Assembly: GCA_003255065.1 (NCBI GenBank)
Contig: QAOA01004219.1
Location: forward strand, 358,726 to 422,725
Origin: Cercis canadensis
Taxonomy: Eukaryota > Streptophyta > Magnoliopsida > Fabales > Fabaceae
Length of the DNA stretch: 64,000 nt
Direction of reading: 5' to 3'
The notes under the pieces are model-generated. The model saw only the letters and a program-made list of their open reading frames with translations. It did no database searches and was not told the origin of the DNA. The position numbers were made by a program, and so were the translations under genes. The number at the start of each line of letters is the position of its first letter. The first letter of the stretch is position 1. Positions 12,331 through 24,736 of this stretch are shown in pieces.

Positions 12331-15300
12331 ATATCAGTGATTTTAATGTTTATATTTTCCCATAAAAAAGTTTCTTAAAAATATATAAATATGTATTACA
12401 ATGAAAATATCTCACCATCTTCAAGGAAAAAAAAATTTGTGTACGAACAAAAAAAGAGTTTTATTTCCAAGATGATGGGCATTGTAACTACCATTAGATA
12501 GATAAATTGTATATCTACCACATAGTTTATTTTATGCAACAAACACCTCTGAATCATAGCATAACTTTTGATAAATTTCTCTAGCCAAATACCTCTTTTA
12601 TAAATTTTTAATCAAATATTATTTTGACCATTCTTTCATAGTATTTATAGCATAACTTTTTTTTTTCTCAAAAAAAAAAATTACAACATAAAGACATAGA
12701 GCATATATAAGTTGTTGTTGTTGTTATTATTGTTGATAAATTTGAAATAAGAAAATGATAAGTTCAAATTAATTAATCCATGTTGGTTCCATTTGATACA
12801 TTAAACTACCTCCAAGTTAACTTACTAATGAACTAGAATCTACTCAAGGAAACCTAAAGAAAAAAAAAAAATCATCGGAAAACAGGGAGAATAAATTATA
12901 TAAGCAGTAAATTAAATTATTAGTCATAGCATTATCATGGTAGCTTGAAGCATGCAAATTGTTTATTATGAGCAGCAATTCACTTGGTAAATAATATTTG
13001 TTTATACCATATAATCATGGGATTTGCTCGAGAAAGGTATCTTGATGAATTACAAACTGCAATCATTTTAGTCTTTGGCTATTTAAATGTTGCTTTATAA
13101 GTTGAACTCATCAAGTGCACGACCAGCCTCAGCCAATAATTTCCCAGAAAAAAAGGGTGCCATGGAGTTAATGGACCCCTTCTTGCTTCCTTCAATTTTC
13201 TTTTATTAAATTATTCTGATCTTATATTTCCATTTGGCATAGTTTATATGTTAGGACCACCAAAATGGTGATTAAACAATCTTCTAGTTGTACTGGATAA
13301 CATAATTTAGCAGATCGAATGGACAAAGCATAATCTGTTGACAACTTGAATTCCAAAGATACAGGCTCTCTTTGTACTAAGGTTCCAAGTAAACACTTTA
13401 AATGTTTATATATATATAGATATATATATATAGACTTATAATTTTCAAAGGAGACTTTGTTATGAAGTGTTTTAGTATTAGTGCATGCAGAATGTGGTAT
13501 ATTTTTTGAGCTGGATGATAGATCTATCAACAATTTTTAAGTATTCCTCTAAAATTTGAAACAAGAGATTTATAATGAATTGCCATTTGATGCTTAAAAC
13601 TAATGAGTCATTTTTAAATAAAATGCCATTATGTGACTTATGCAACACTTATATTCACAGTTATCTATAATTGTTCAAGTGACTTAAATTTAGAGGACTC
13701 AATTTAAAACATTTTGCTGCTAAATTAACCAAATGTGCAATTATACATATATCATATTAAATATTTAAATTTCGTCAACTGGATTGTTATTTTGTTAATC
13801 ACAAGACTCTCATTGTAAGAAGAGAATTTTGTGTTTGATGCCTCTCATTAACAAAATGGGAGGTTTCAAAGTGCTTATGACACAAAGATACGATTGAGAG
13901 TACTTGGACAGCAAGACTCTTGAAGTAGAGGATACTCACCCCAAATTTAATTAGTCTAGCTCTATCCAAAATTAAAGTTGGTGTCAGATCCAACTTCTTG
14001 GGTTGCAAAAAAAATATTATATATATATATATAAACTCCATTATTCAAGAGGACGTAGCATTAACTTTAGTCTTGATGCTGTGGAAAGAAGCAAAAGTGC
14101 TATATACTTTAACTAGACATGCATAACGTGATATAAGTTCACACGCAATGCCGATGTCACCTATATAAGTTACTATTTTATTACACCAAATGAGTTTTTT
14201 AAGAGTAAAATGTTCATATATTTCTTTATTAATTTATCATTTTATGCAAACATCTCTTGTCACTTTATTCTCGTAAGAGTATTTTCGAGTTAACTTTCAT
14301 ACATTAAAACTAAGTTCTTCCTCAAATAATCTTAAAAGCACACATTCACATTGTCACTTTAATTTTTGCTATTTTACTTCTATAATTTAGATAAGGAGGT
14401 TTCTTAGATACTTGTCATATTTATGTAGTATGTCATACTACATGAGATTAGCCAATATGAAAATGACATGTGTACAAATTAACTGTTTTTAAATTTATTT
14501 GAGAAAATAAAATAAATTATATTTATATTCAATAAAATATAAAAATTACGTATATTTGTCACGTTAGTGTAATATGATATATTAATATAGTATCATAGAA
14601 TCTCCGTTTAGATAAATATACTTGTAAATTTAAGGATGGGTCTCATATTTGAAACGAGCATGTGATTTATAATTAAATGCATGATTATAAGTCAATTTTT
14701 ACCATTGTCAATTTTTGGAGTTAAGCCCTAAGAAACTTTCTGATAAATCCTCCAATCATGGTGTTAATGATCTGCCTTTGGTCAGACCGTGAAGACGGAT
14801 TAGTCGAGATACGTGCAAATCGACTTGAACATCATCTTACTGCAATATCAAAACAAAAGAAAAAAGGATAAACACACCCAGTTTACTTACTTTTTATTTA
14901 AGTTGTGGTTGCATTTCAATGGAATTTAATATATCTCTAACAATATTAGCTTCATACCCAAGCTTTTGTACCTTTATGCCATTTTCTTCAAGATTATATC
15001 ACTCTTATATGCCTTGAAGATAAGGGAACCTTGAAATTCTGCAGCTGGATACTGTTCTTTTCCCATTACCACCATCTCTTATTTGTACGTTTATTTCTCT
15101 AGTTATATGCAGTTTCACGAGCTAGCACGCATAGAAAATGATTATGTCAACCTTCACATCTAACAGTTTAGGTAGCTATAATATAATCCAAAGGGATCCA
15201 TATCATTAGCTTTAAAAGACAGTCATAAGTAACACATTCTCGTAAATTAAGGTAAGTAAACATGATCTTTTAGGTCACTTTCACGTTGAAAACTTGATCA

Positions 15301-15735
15301 TAGAACCGAAAGTGGAATTCCTTTTTGTTGTGTTGTTATGATCGTAAGAAATTTTCAAAGATCCCCCTCTGTTTAGGGCTTTGGGATTTGACCATGTTTG
15401 TTTTTTCTGCTTTAGAACAAAAGAGCAGTTGAAAAAAGCATGTTTAATTAGTTTTAAGTAAAAAATTATGTGTTCAAAATTTAGAAAATTGACCACAATA
15501 ATCCTAGAATTGTCAATGTCATTTCCCAACGCAGAGTGGTTCAAGATGATGATATAGGATCAAATCAATATAAATAGTTTGGTTAAACGTCACAATATTG
15601 ATTTGAAGAAACACATGCAAATTTGTTTAGGTCACTCTCACTTTCATAATCACAAACCGCGTAAAAGGATATCACTTCCTCTACACATGATATATATTTG
15701 AAACTTTCACATGATCGTAAGGATATTTATTTTTA

Positions 15736-16359
15736 GGCTTAATTGTAATTTTGGTCTTTATATTTTAACAACTTAAACTTTTTGGTCTTCATTCTTTAAA
15801 AATAAATTATTAAGTTTATATTCATAAAATGTAAATTTTTGGTTCTTTTGTCTTTAAGCCAAAATTCATAGGTTTATTTCAAGGTGTAAAGTTCTCTAAT
15901 TCATNAAATGTAAATTTTTGATTCTTTTGTCTTTAAGCCAAAATTTATAGGTTTATTTCAAGGTGTAAAGTTCTCTGATTCATAATCCCACCGTTCAGAT
16001 GAAAGAGTTATATCTTGTGAACCTCCCCACTAAATTTCAGCTCGATTTAACGGTGAGACTCAGTCCAAAATACCAAAATTATAAGTTTTTATCTAACTGA
16101 AGATCTAGACTCATTCACTGTTAGATCGAGCTGAAATTTTGTGAGGAGGTTCACAAGATGTAAATCTTTAATCTGAACGGTGAGATTATAAATCAAAACA
16201 CTTTACACCTTGAAATAAACTTAAGAATTTTGGCTTAAAGACAAAAAGATCAAAATTGTACATTTTATGAATATAGAGAGACACAATAGTTCATTTTTAA
16301 AAAATGGAACCAAAAAGTTCAAGTTATTAAAATAATCGGACCAAAATTGTAATTAAGCC
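15736..16359. mobile_element. Mutator-type foldback MITE, 624 bp
   Basis: Starts GGCTTAATTGTAATTTTGG and ends CCAAAATTGTAATTAAGCC. The inverted repeat continues inward for about 300 bp on each side: AAGCCAAAATTCATAGG pairs with the AAGAATTTTGGCTT region, and ACCGTTCAGATGAAAGA pairs with the TCTTTAATCTGAACGGT region. Almost the whole element can therefore fold back. It is flanked by a perfect 9-bp target duplication, TTATTTTTA, at 15727-15735 and 16360-16368, the hallmark of Mutator-like transposition. No transposase frame, so it is non-autonomous. The left arm is longer than the right because of a duplicated 78-bp piece around the N at 15905, probably an assembly artefact. Confidence 0.88.
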
Positions 16360-16519
16360 TTATTTTTATTAGGAAAAAGAAAAGTATTAGAATTTGATAA
16401 CGAAATTAAATTTCAAATAATAATATGTAAAAACAAATATTTTTCACATATTTTTTATGACAATTTTAGTGGTAACATATAAATTCAAGTAGTTTTAGTT
16501 AATCTTTTGGTTTAAATTC

Positions 16520-16735
16520 AAGTAAGGGCTGCAACTTTGTTGGCATAGGGAATCTGGTGATAAGATGCTTCCTTCCACATCTTGGGAGCTTTGATAGGTC
16601 ATATTCGGATTCTTATGGGAAAGAGGTTGCTCCATCACTATCACTTATGTTTTAAGAGAAGCCAATCGAAGTGAAGACAGCATAGCCAAGTTGGGTTCTA
16701 AGGATAAGGATGTACGGAAAAAATGTCTTCCATAG
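16520..16735 (+). pseudogene. RNase H domain fragment, probably LINE-derived
   Basis: One frame in about 16600-16690 reads LWERGCSITITYVLREANRS followed by EDSIAKLG. This is the C-terminal end of the RNase H fold as found in plant non-LTR retrotransposons and their derivatives, with the usual pattern of hydrophobic strand, then REAN, then the A-K-G end. The flanking bases do not stay open in that frame. Only a remnant remains. Whether it came from a LINE or a host RNase H-like gene cannot be decided from this piece. Confidence 0.5.
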
Positions 16736-17181
16736 CTTTTTTGTCAAAAAGAAATTAAATGCATGTCTTTAGTTTAAATTTTTCGAGTGATTCTTTGTTG
16801 ATATGTATTCATTAATTGTGATGTATCTTACCTTAAAGTTAAAGCAACACATCTATCTAATTATTATTATTATAAAAAAAAAAAAGTGTTAGTTTTTCTT
16901 TGTTGTTTCCTTGTAAACCAAAAAGAAATTATTAGGACACAATTTATGGACAATTTCTTTGGATTTTTGGTTTTTCTTTTCTTTTTTCTTTTGGAGAATG
17001 ACTCCTAGGCTCCAACATGGAGAAAAAAAAAAAGAAAAGAAAAAGAGAAAAAAGTGTGGAAATTAACTGCTTTCTAAGCATGTGCTTGCCACATAGCATA
17101 AAATATCATTTGATATTATGTGGTAGTTTTATTTATATATGTAGTTATTTTGTTTATATTTAAACATGATAACTACATGAG

Positions 17182-17340
17182 CAATAACTCAAATGGTCAT
17201 GTACTTAATTTTTAAGGTTGAGAAAGTTCTTAAAACCCAAGATTAAATATTGGTGTGTCTGCTCTTGTGATTATAGTGTATCTTGGTATGCCTACTCTTG
17301 TGGTTGTGATGTTATTATGATAGTATTATATCTTTTTAGT
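17182..17340 (+). mobile_element. tRNA-derived SINE-like repeat, copy 3
   Basis: Reads GAGCAATAACTCAAATGGTC, ATGTACTTAA, then AAGATTAAATATTGGTGTG and GTCTGCTCTTGTG. The tail motif (ACTCTTGTGGTTGTGATGTT) is partly duplicated. Same family as the two copies near 12 kb. Confidence 0.5.
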
Positions 17341-17537
17341 TACATAACAGCACAGAGGCTCAAACCCCTCAACTATTACAAATTACCTAAATCCCTTATT
17401 ATTAAACCGCACCTAGTGATTTGGTAGTATTATATAAATATTCCATCTCTAGCAAAAACAAAATACTAAACAAGATAATTACATATTTTACAAATGATAA
17501 TCATGAATATAAATGAAATAATCACATAGTCAAATGG

Positions 17538-17573
<36 letters not shown>

Positions 17574-17884
17574 NTTCATTTCATACTATATGACTGATAC
17601 TTATTTAAAACGTATGTGCCTTTCACACCATTTGGACTTTTATTCCCAGCTTTCAAACCTGCGATTAAAAAAGGGGTTGAGAGGGGTTTCGGCTATATGG
17701 TTTTTATTTTCTGGGCATCTTAAAGTTTGGTTTCGAGGTGCATACTTAGACACACATCAGGGCTGGGCCTGATATTTGTGGTCATGGAGCTCTACTTGGC
17801 GAGCATATGTTTGAGTTCTGCTGAATTTCAGCCAGCCCACTTGTTATTTTTTTTTTTAATGGTAAATGTATCTTTAAGTTAGCT

Positions 17885-18117
17885 TTTCGACACCGAAACT
17901 AATATCCCTCTTAGTGATTTTAAGGACGCACCTCCTATATAGGCATGGTGCATTTAGAAAAAAAAAATTTCTTTGGAGTGCTTGCCCTAAGATTCAAANT
18001 TTCAACACCGAAACTAATATCCCTCTTAGCGATTTTAAGGACGCACCTCCTATATAGGCATGGTGCATTTAGAAAAAAAAAATTTCTTTGGAGTGCTTGC
18101 CCCAAGATTCAAACATT
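17885..18117. repeat. Direct duplication around an N, likely contig overlap
   Basis: The 114 bases before the N at 17999 are repeated almost exactly after it; differences such as TTAGTGATT/TTAGCGATT and CCCTAAG/CCCCAAG are few. See the finding on single-N junctions. Confidence 0.8.
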
Positions 18118-21100
18118 GACTAGCTTAAATGAATCTATTACATCCTTATCACACCAAGCTAAATCTTTGAGATTACTTGTTATTTATTTATCCGCTAAAG
18201 AAAAGATGTTTCTAATATGTTTAGCCAAAAAAAATATGGAAAGTATTATTTTTCTAATTTTTAATTTCTATTTTTCATAAATATTTTAGAAAATATATTT
18301 GGTGCAGGAAATAATATTTTTTTTTCTAATTTCTAATTAATGATAATTTTTTTTTTCAAATCACAGGTGTTCATCGATTTAGTTTGGTCAGTTTTGAGAA
18401 TAATTTATAAGGTTGCTAATGCAATGAAAATAAAATTCAAATTTTAAAAAAATGTATCAAGTAGTTTGTTTCCAATTTCCAAACCATACATAATTTAAGA
18501 TATATATAAAGGAGCAAATAAATTAAGAGAGAGATAGCTAGATAAAGATGATTTTTTTAAAAATGAATTTAAAACATAAAATCTCCGTAGAGGGTGTCAC
18601 ATGAGAGAACAAAAAGTGGTTACACCTCGTTGGTAGCCCTTTTCTTGTAGGGATGACCTCTCTTCCTAGGAGTGACTCCACCTAATGGGTAGCCTATACC
18701 TCTTGAGATAAAGCATTCATATAAAACTAGGTGCACTTAGACCATTAGCCTTGCTAACGGCTATGGGAATCTATCATGATTCCCCAAAACCCTATATATT
18801 TCAAAACCATGTTCAATGCATTATTAGTTTCAAGAATCCAAATCTAAACATATTTTGCATCTTATTATACCATAGTAAACAAAATCAAAGTTCCTTGGAA
18901 TTCAAATAATCTCAAGATGCTTTCCAACTTATCCACTTTTCATTCAATTGTGAATTTTTATCAACAATTCATATATCTCTTAAGTTTCAATATCAAATCC
19001 TCATCACATGCAAAGCTGTACAATCAAAACCATCATGGCTTTTTTTTTTTTTCTTTACGATTACTATTAGATAAATAGTGTGGATATAAGAGAATAGAGA
19101 TTCAAATCTCAAATCTCAAACTTTTTGAAAAATTCACAAATCAATTCATCATGATATACTTCTTAAGTAATCAAAAACCAACATAATCATATATCAAGTT
19201 TAAGAATACTATGAATTAATTTCCAATAAGACTTAAAAGTCTAGTTTATCCACGAAATATGATTCAATAATATGAAGGATTTACGAAATATTTATATATA
19301 AAACAAATGCTGAAGTAAAAGCATTATTATAATCTTGTTAAATGTGGATCGAAACCTCATTCTTGCATAAATATGAAAAAAATTAAAACGAAAATGTGAA
19401 TAGACAATAGAAGGAAAAATCACTGCATGCAGAGGTATTTTAAGAGCTAAAAAACGATAATAAAAAGAATATTCTACCACGGACAAACCATATATCATCA
19501 CATCAATGCGTTCAAGAACAACCACCGTAAATGAAAAACGACTAAGGAAATTATCACCACTTCCAAATCCAAGTTGAAACCTATCATAAAAGTGAGATTT
19601 TCAAGGATAACCAAGACTCTCAAATTCAAGTCAACACAAAGGTTGTAACAACATCTTAGGAATTTCCTCAACCCTTATTTTAGTGTCATTTCTCCTAAAC
19701 AACCATGCAACATTCTAGGTTTTCACTTTCTACAGTTTAAACAGTTCATTGTAGGGATCCACTTTCTTTCAATCTTTCTTGGTTTTCCCTTTGCATCATT
19801 GTGTTTTCCAAGAGATCCAGCACTGAAGCCCTGGAGTACTTTTCCTGCATTATTTACTGGCGTATCTTTCTCTACGTTGGTTAGCTCTTCGAGATCTTTC
19901 TAGCGTACTTTCCTCTTTGATGGGTATCTCTAGTTAGGTATATTTTATTATATACACACTCGTAAGGGTAATTTTAGCTTACTTTTTCCACACCAAGATT
20001 GAGTTGCTCTTCAGGCAATTTTCAGAGCGTAGCCCCACATCGATTAGCCTGGAGCATTAAGGAAAAAATATTTTCTTAATGTTAATCAATCTTAACTAGC
20101 TTATAAAAAATTTATTATATCTTTACACTAGGTTAAATTCTTGTAGTCATCAATCATTAATTGACTCAATAGTATTAGCTATGTTTCAAAAGCATTAATC
20201 CCAAAAAAAAAAAAAGGAAAGAAAAGAACTAATGTTCAAAGGCATTACTGAAAATAGTCTCCAATACCACAATGAGTAACCAATTCTAATTCATTGACGC
20301 TAGGTCCACAGTATGGCAAAGCCAATTAACTTCCTAATTTGTTTAAACATTGACTAAATGACATGCCCTTGTTTCTACTTTCTAATATAACGGATTTGCA
20401 CTGAATTGATAAGATGAACACACTGATGATGTGAAAGACAGTCTAAGTGCTTGAAATTTGTATAACTGCCTAGTTAGATGAGGCCGAATGCATAGTAGCA
20501 ACAGTTACTTTTGCAGTGAATGACTTGCTTTTACACTGAAAATGGGACCTCCATACTCGTATGCTGCTCTGCTCTGCTCAAATTTAGTTTTGCCCTTTTG
20601 TGCAAAACGAGTTGAGTTCAAACAAAAATTACCCATGTGATCCCTTGGTCACTTATGTCTAATCTTTGGGACCACTGCTTCCATGTGACAACTTGCGGCA
20701 AAGATATCATCACTATTCTTTCTGGTTAATTTGTAATGGTCTATAGACACTTCTTCTAATAGTTTGATACTCTTGTGACCTTATTTGATAATTACTGATT
20801 ATAATTACATAACAAGTCCCAAACTATGATTGTGATAGTGGTTTACATAGTCATTTCCTTATGCATATCAAATGGGCTAAAAAGTGTGACTTTCTCCCTT
20901 CACTGAAAAATACAAAAGTGGGGCATCATAGAGTAAGAAGATGTATCAAGACACAAGAAAAATATGGCATGACATACATAATATGCCAACTAGGTAACGT
21001 CAATAGTTCTGATATTTCTGACGATTGATGACTTTATGGCATCTATTTACCAGTACCATAGGGAAAATGGCAGATTATCATCAGTTTTACTCATAACTTT

Positions 21101-22333
21101 TTTTACTACTAATAGTACTTGCACATTAATTTTATGGTGCTTAATATATATTGTTTAGGTTTTCACATTAAATACTTAATTTTTGAGATCTATACAAAAA
21201 TAGCACAATCAAAGATTAATTTTTCCTCAGACTCTCTCGTGGAAAGAGGGGTAATGTTACCCCACCAAAATAGATATGAGATCAAAATGAGAATAAAAAT
21301 AAGAAAGAGAATGAAATGGAATGGTCGTTCCCATTCCATAGTTTGGTAGTTTTATAAAATTAATGTAGAATAAAATAAAAATGAATCATACAAAGGCATA
21401 AATGCTCTTATTAGAAATATGATTTTGTGGATGTTGGATAAATTATATTTAATAAAGACAATTTAAGTTATTTTGTAAAAATTGTGAGGATATATTAGGA
21501 AAAGAAAGCATGGAGAGCATGAAATCATTATTCCCACCTTTGAAGGTGGGAAAATTGATTCCTACTTATGTGGAATGAAATCACCATTTTTGGCTTATTT
21601 TTGCTACAAAACATAGGAATGTTCATTCTATGAACTAAATCAAAGAATAGAATCACCATTATGTGCATTAAATATGCACTCAGACACACACAGGGTAACT
21701 TGATTTTCAAGGTCTTTGTACTGTTGCCAAAATTAGAGGTTAATTCCACCATGTATCCTTGGTGGGAGATGGAGCAGTTTTACCTCCCCTAAAGGTGGGC
21801 AGCAGCTCAGTGTCCACCCACTTTTAATACACATATCTAATATGAGTTTAACCAAAAAAAAAAAAAAGAATTGGAATGCAAAAATGTGTAATATTTTGTG
21901 GGAATAGTAACAAGAAAAAAAGAAAAGAAAAGAAAACGAAGCAGAGGACATATGCATCTCATTAATAATTTGAATGACGAATTAACGAATGCAAAATCTA
22001 ATTCCATACAACTTTCACCACAAGCATTTTCAACATTATAAACATGTTTACATTGAATTTAACAAAAAAAATATAACAAATTCAGATACAAAGATGTAAA
22101 CTGATGAAAAGAAAAAAGAAATGAAACGTAACAAATATGCTTCTCATTAGTAATTTGAATGACAATTTAGGAAATGTAAAACTTTTGTAGCTTTCACACA
22201 AGCACTCACAAGTGCTAACATTGAGAGGGAGATTATGGGACTTGGACAAAGGAATTGGAGTTGTTTTGGGGATAAACACATATCAACTAAAGCTGCTCAA
22301 GATTACATTATTATATGCTATAATCTCTTACTA

Positions 22334-23016
22334 TCATCTATGACAAACACATTTGTAGTGGTATGGGCTATTAATTGGGTCATTCCCCTCTACAGGCACT
22401 TGTTCAGCTCTGCACTTAAACTTACAACCTCTACATTCATTGTAAGTACAAGTTGGTGCTGTGGATCCAATCATCAATCTCCTAGAATTCCTCATTGTCC
22501 ATGCCTCATTGCTTCCCTGAGATTCCAAATATTCAATGAACAAATCTAAGTACTAGCTAGAATGAAATATGCTAAGCAATTCATGAGAAAATTTAGTGTT
22601 ATTTGTTAGGTTAAAATCACCTGCAAACTTAGTTCTCTTTGAGGTAGAGAAGATTGAGATACTCCGGCTTCTGTTTTAATTCCTGAAACATTAGAGTTGT
22701 GAGATTAAGAGATATATACAATGCATTCATACCAAAGTGAGAAAAGGAATTGTACTTAGAAACCTGGGAAAACTGTGCTTGAGAACAAAAGAAAAAATCA
22801 TTGATAGAAGATTGGTTTAGTACAATAAGAGGAACCAATAAGAAAAGAAGGAACTAGAGGAGAATATAGAATAGAATTGAGTATGAAAATTAAGAGGAAC
22901 CCATTAGAAAAGTTGAGTTGAAGTAACTGAGTGTGACTATGACCTTGTATAACTTTAGCTGCAAGGCTTAAAATCAAGAGTAGCAAGAGTATTTTGTGTG
23001 GTTTAATGTTGCCCAT
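22334..23016 (-). CDS. EPFL9: EPFL9/STOMAGEN stomatal signalling peptide precursor
   Basis: Three exons: 22944-23016, 22621-22682 and 22334-22516. Phases agree (CAA G|GA, CAG|GGA), giving a 105-residue precursor. Residues 1-24 (MGNIKPHKILLLLLILSLAA and on) form a signal peptide. A short variable propeptide follows. The mature region, IGSTAPTCTYNECRGC then KFKCRAEQVPVEGNDPINS and YHYKCVCHR, has the six cysteines and the loop of the EPF/EPFL family and is diagnostic for stomagen. In Arabidopsis stomagen is made in mesophyll, secreted, and competes with EPF1/EPF2 at ERECTA-family and TMM receptors to raise stomatal density. The exon 1 donor is GTCATA, a weaker site; the exon 3 acceptor was chosen on phase because cttag at 22548 would break the frame. 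A TTG-initiated upstream extension was rejected in favour of the ATG at 23016. Confidence 0.93.
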
Positions 23017-24084
23017 TCTCTCCCTTCTGTGTTGCAACAACTTTGAAGGGGATATGAATATTGATGGTGAATATATTTGAGGGATAAATATGAGTTTGTA
23101 GAAAGATAGAAAGAGCTAGAGACAGCTAGAGAGGGGGAGAGAGAGAGAGAAGAGGTGTCTGTGTTGTGGTCAATTAATGACCATAAGAGATAGACTGGCA
23201 AATTCTGCAGTTAGACAGAGGAGTATGGTTATAAGAGGTCCCTAAAGGGGCCAGAGAGACAGATTGCCTCAAGGGAATTTCTGGCCTCTAGTGAAATGAC
23301 AAAACTGCCGATGCTCTATTTGATCTTACACATGTGAACATATGGTTTAATTTGATTTTTGTATGGTTAAAAATGGGATTTCAGTGTAGAGAATCATTTG
23401 CAAAAGCCCATACATAGGTGAAGAAGACATCTCAACCACCAAAACAAGCATGCAGGAGGGATTCTGCATTTGGATTTGCCTATGGACTTTGAATGACAAG
23501 TCTTGGATTAATGTGGAATCATATGGACTTGCAATTCTTTCAAAGTATTATTCAATATGGTCAAAGGGGCTTGAGTTCAATGCTGTCATTTCCAACTATA
23601 AAACATATCAATGTCCAATTCTCAAAAAATCAGTACTCATAAAGTATGTACTTAAAATATTTGCTTAGGAAATGATGGTTCTAGATTCTGTTTCCTTTCT
23701 TTCCACTTCTATCACTGTTCTTGTTCCTTAATTCTTATTCTTTCTCCCTCTTTTTCTAATGGATGAAAATAGAGTAAATGATTTTGGGAGGAAAGAATGT
23801 TAGGAGGGAAAGCTTATTACTTTGCTTGCGAAGTTAAGAAGAATGTTAGTGGACAATTTCATCAAAATCAATTACTCCAAAAGTGGGGCGAAAGTAGGGA
23901 GAAAATTGGAACAGAAGTTTAGAATATTTTAAATTACATGATTATCCTTCAGAAATATTATCTCAATTAAACTCAGTTATGAATGAATACATTCTCCTCA
24001 TTGATATGACCTGTAAAAAAAAGAAGAAAATTATCTACTACTTTCTTATTTTCATTCCCTATTTAATTTGTTCCTAAAGGGATA

Positions 24085-24119
<35 letters not shown>

Positions 24120-24736
24120 CTTTTTCATTTTCATTCTCCTATTTTGACAAAATTGATTTTCTGACATGGTTTTAATCTTTTAGAGCCTCTTTAGCTAAGT
24201 AATTAAGAGTTTAATCTTGTCTTCTCTTTTTTGATAAAATTCTCTATTTAATAAAATTTATTTTCAGAGGTTTGCTTTTTTTGTTTTTTGTTTTTTCCAT
24301 TCTTGAAGTCAAAAGGGCTTTTATTTTAGAGGTATGTACTGTATGTTAATGATAAATATCATTCTTGAGCTTTCATTTAATATCTCGAACTTTTTAGATT
24401 AGTTCTTCCATATAATAGGAGAGTCACTAACCGTAAAGGGTCAAGAGTCCAATTCTTGCCGCACCCACTTTGTAATCGAAATAAATTTCAACGTAAAATA
24501 TAAGTATATATGNATATGTACGTTGTTCATATTTCAAGCTCAAAAAACTATGTATGTGAAAGCATATTGGATATAAAATCATTTATGAGTCTTCTCTAGC
24601 AAGGTGAAATTAAAGATACAAGACAAGAACTTCTATTCCAGGCATTGGTTCTCCAGATTATAATATGAGAAAGTAAAAAAGTTATCTTTGCACCTTGGAG
24701 ACAAACAAAGAATTACAACTAGGGGAAACAAACTTA
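23017..24736. other. Intergenic between EPFL9 and the PEPCK-like gene
   Basis: Holds the EPFL9 5' leader and promoter side, including a GA-rich tract near 23130-23155, then AT-rich sequence with a T-run at 24090-24117 and an N at 24513. GTCAAGAGTCCAATTCTTGC near 24440 resembles a degenerate B box. No exon recognised. Confidence 0.45.

Larger units (their letters stand above)
8124..22333. other. 14 kb gene-poor region
   Basis: No host coding exon with recognisable domains was found on either strand. Contents seen: SINE-like repeats near 11.9-12.3 and 17.2 kb, a Mutator-type foldback element at 15.7-16.4 kb, an RNase H fragment at 16.5-16.7 kb, a contig-end duplication at 17.9-18.1 kb, a GA microsatellite, long T-runs with single Ns (11832, 17574) and an A-run at 21854-21867. 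A moderately repetitive AT-rich motif set (ACACCGA.A..., ...ATTTTAAGGACGCACC) recurs in diverged form near 17.88 and 19.97 kb. Open frames here are short and lack support. Confidence 0.5.

Noticed and set aside
22549-22550. Acceptor cttag before the third EPFL9 exon
   Set aside because: Breaks the frame with exon 2; the later acceptor ATCTCAG|GGA keeps it.
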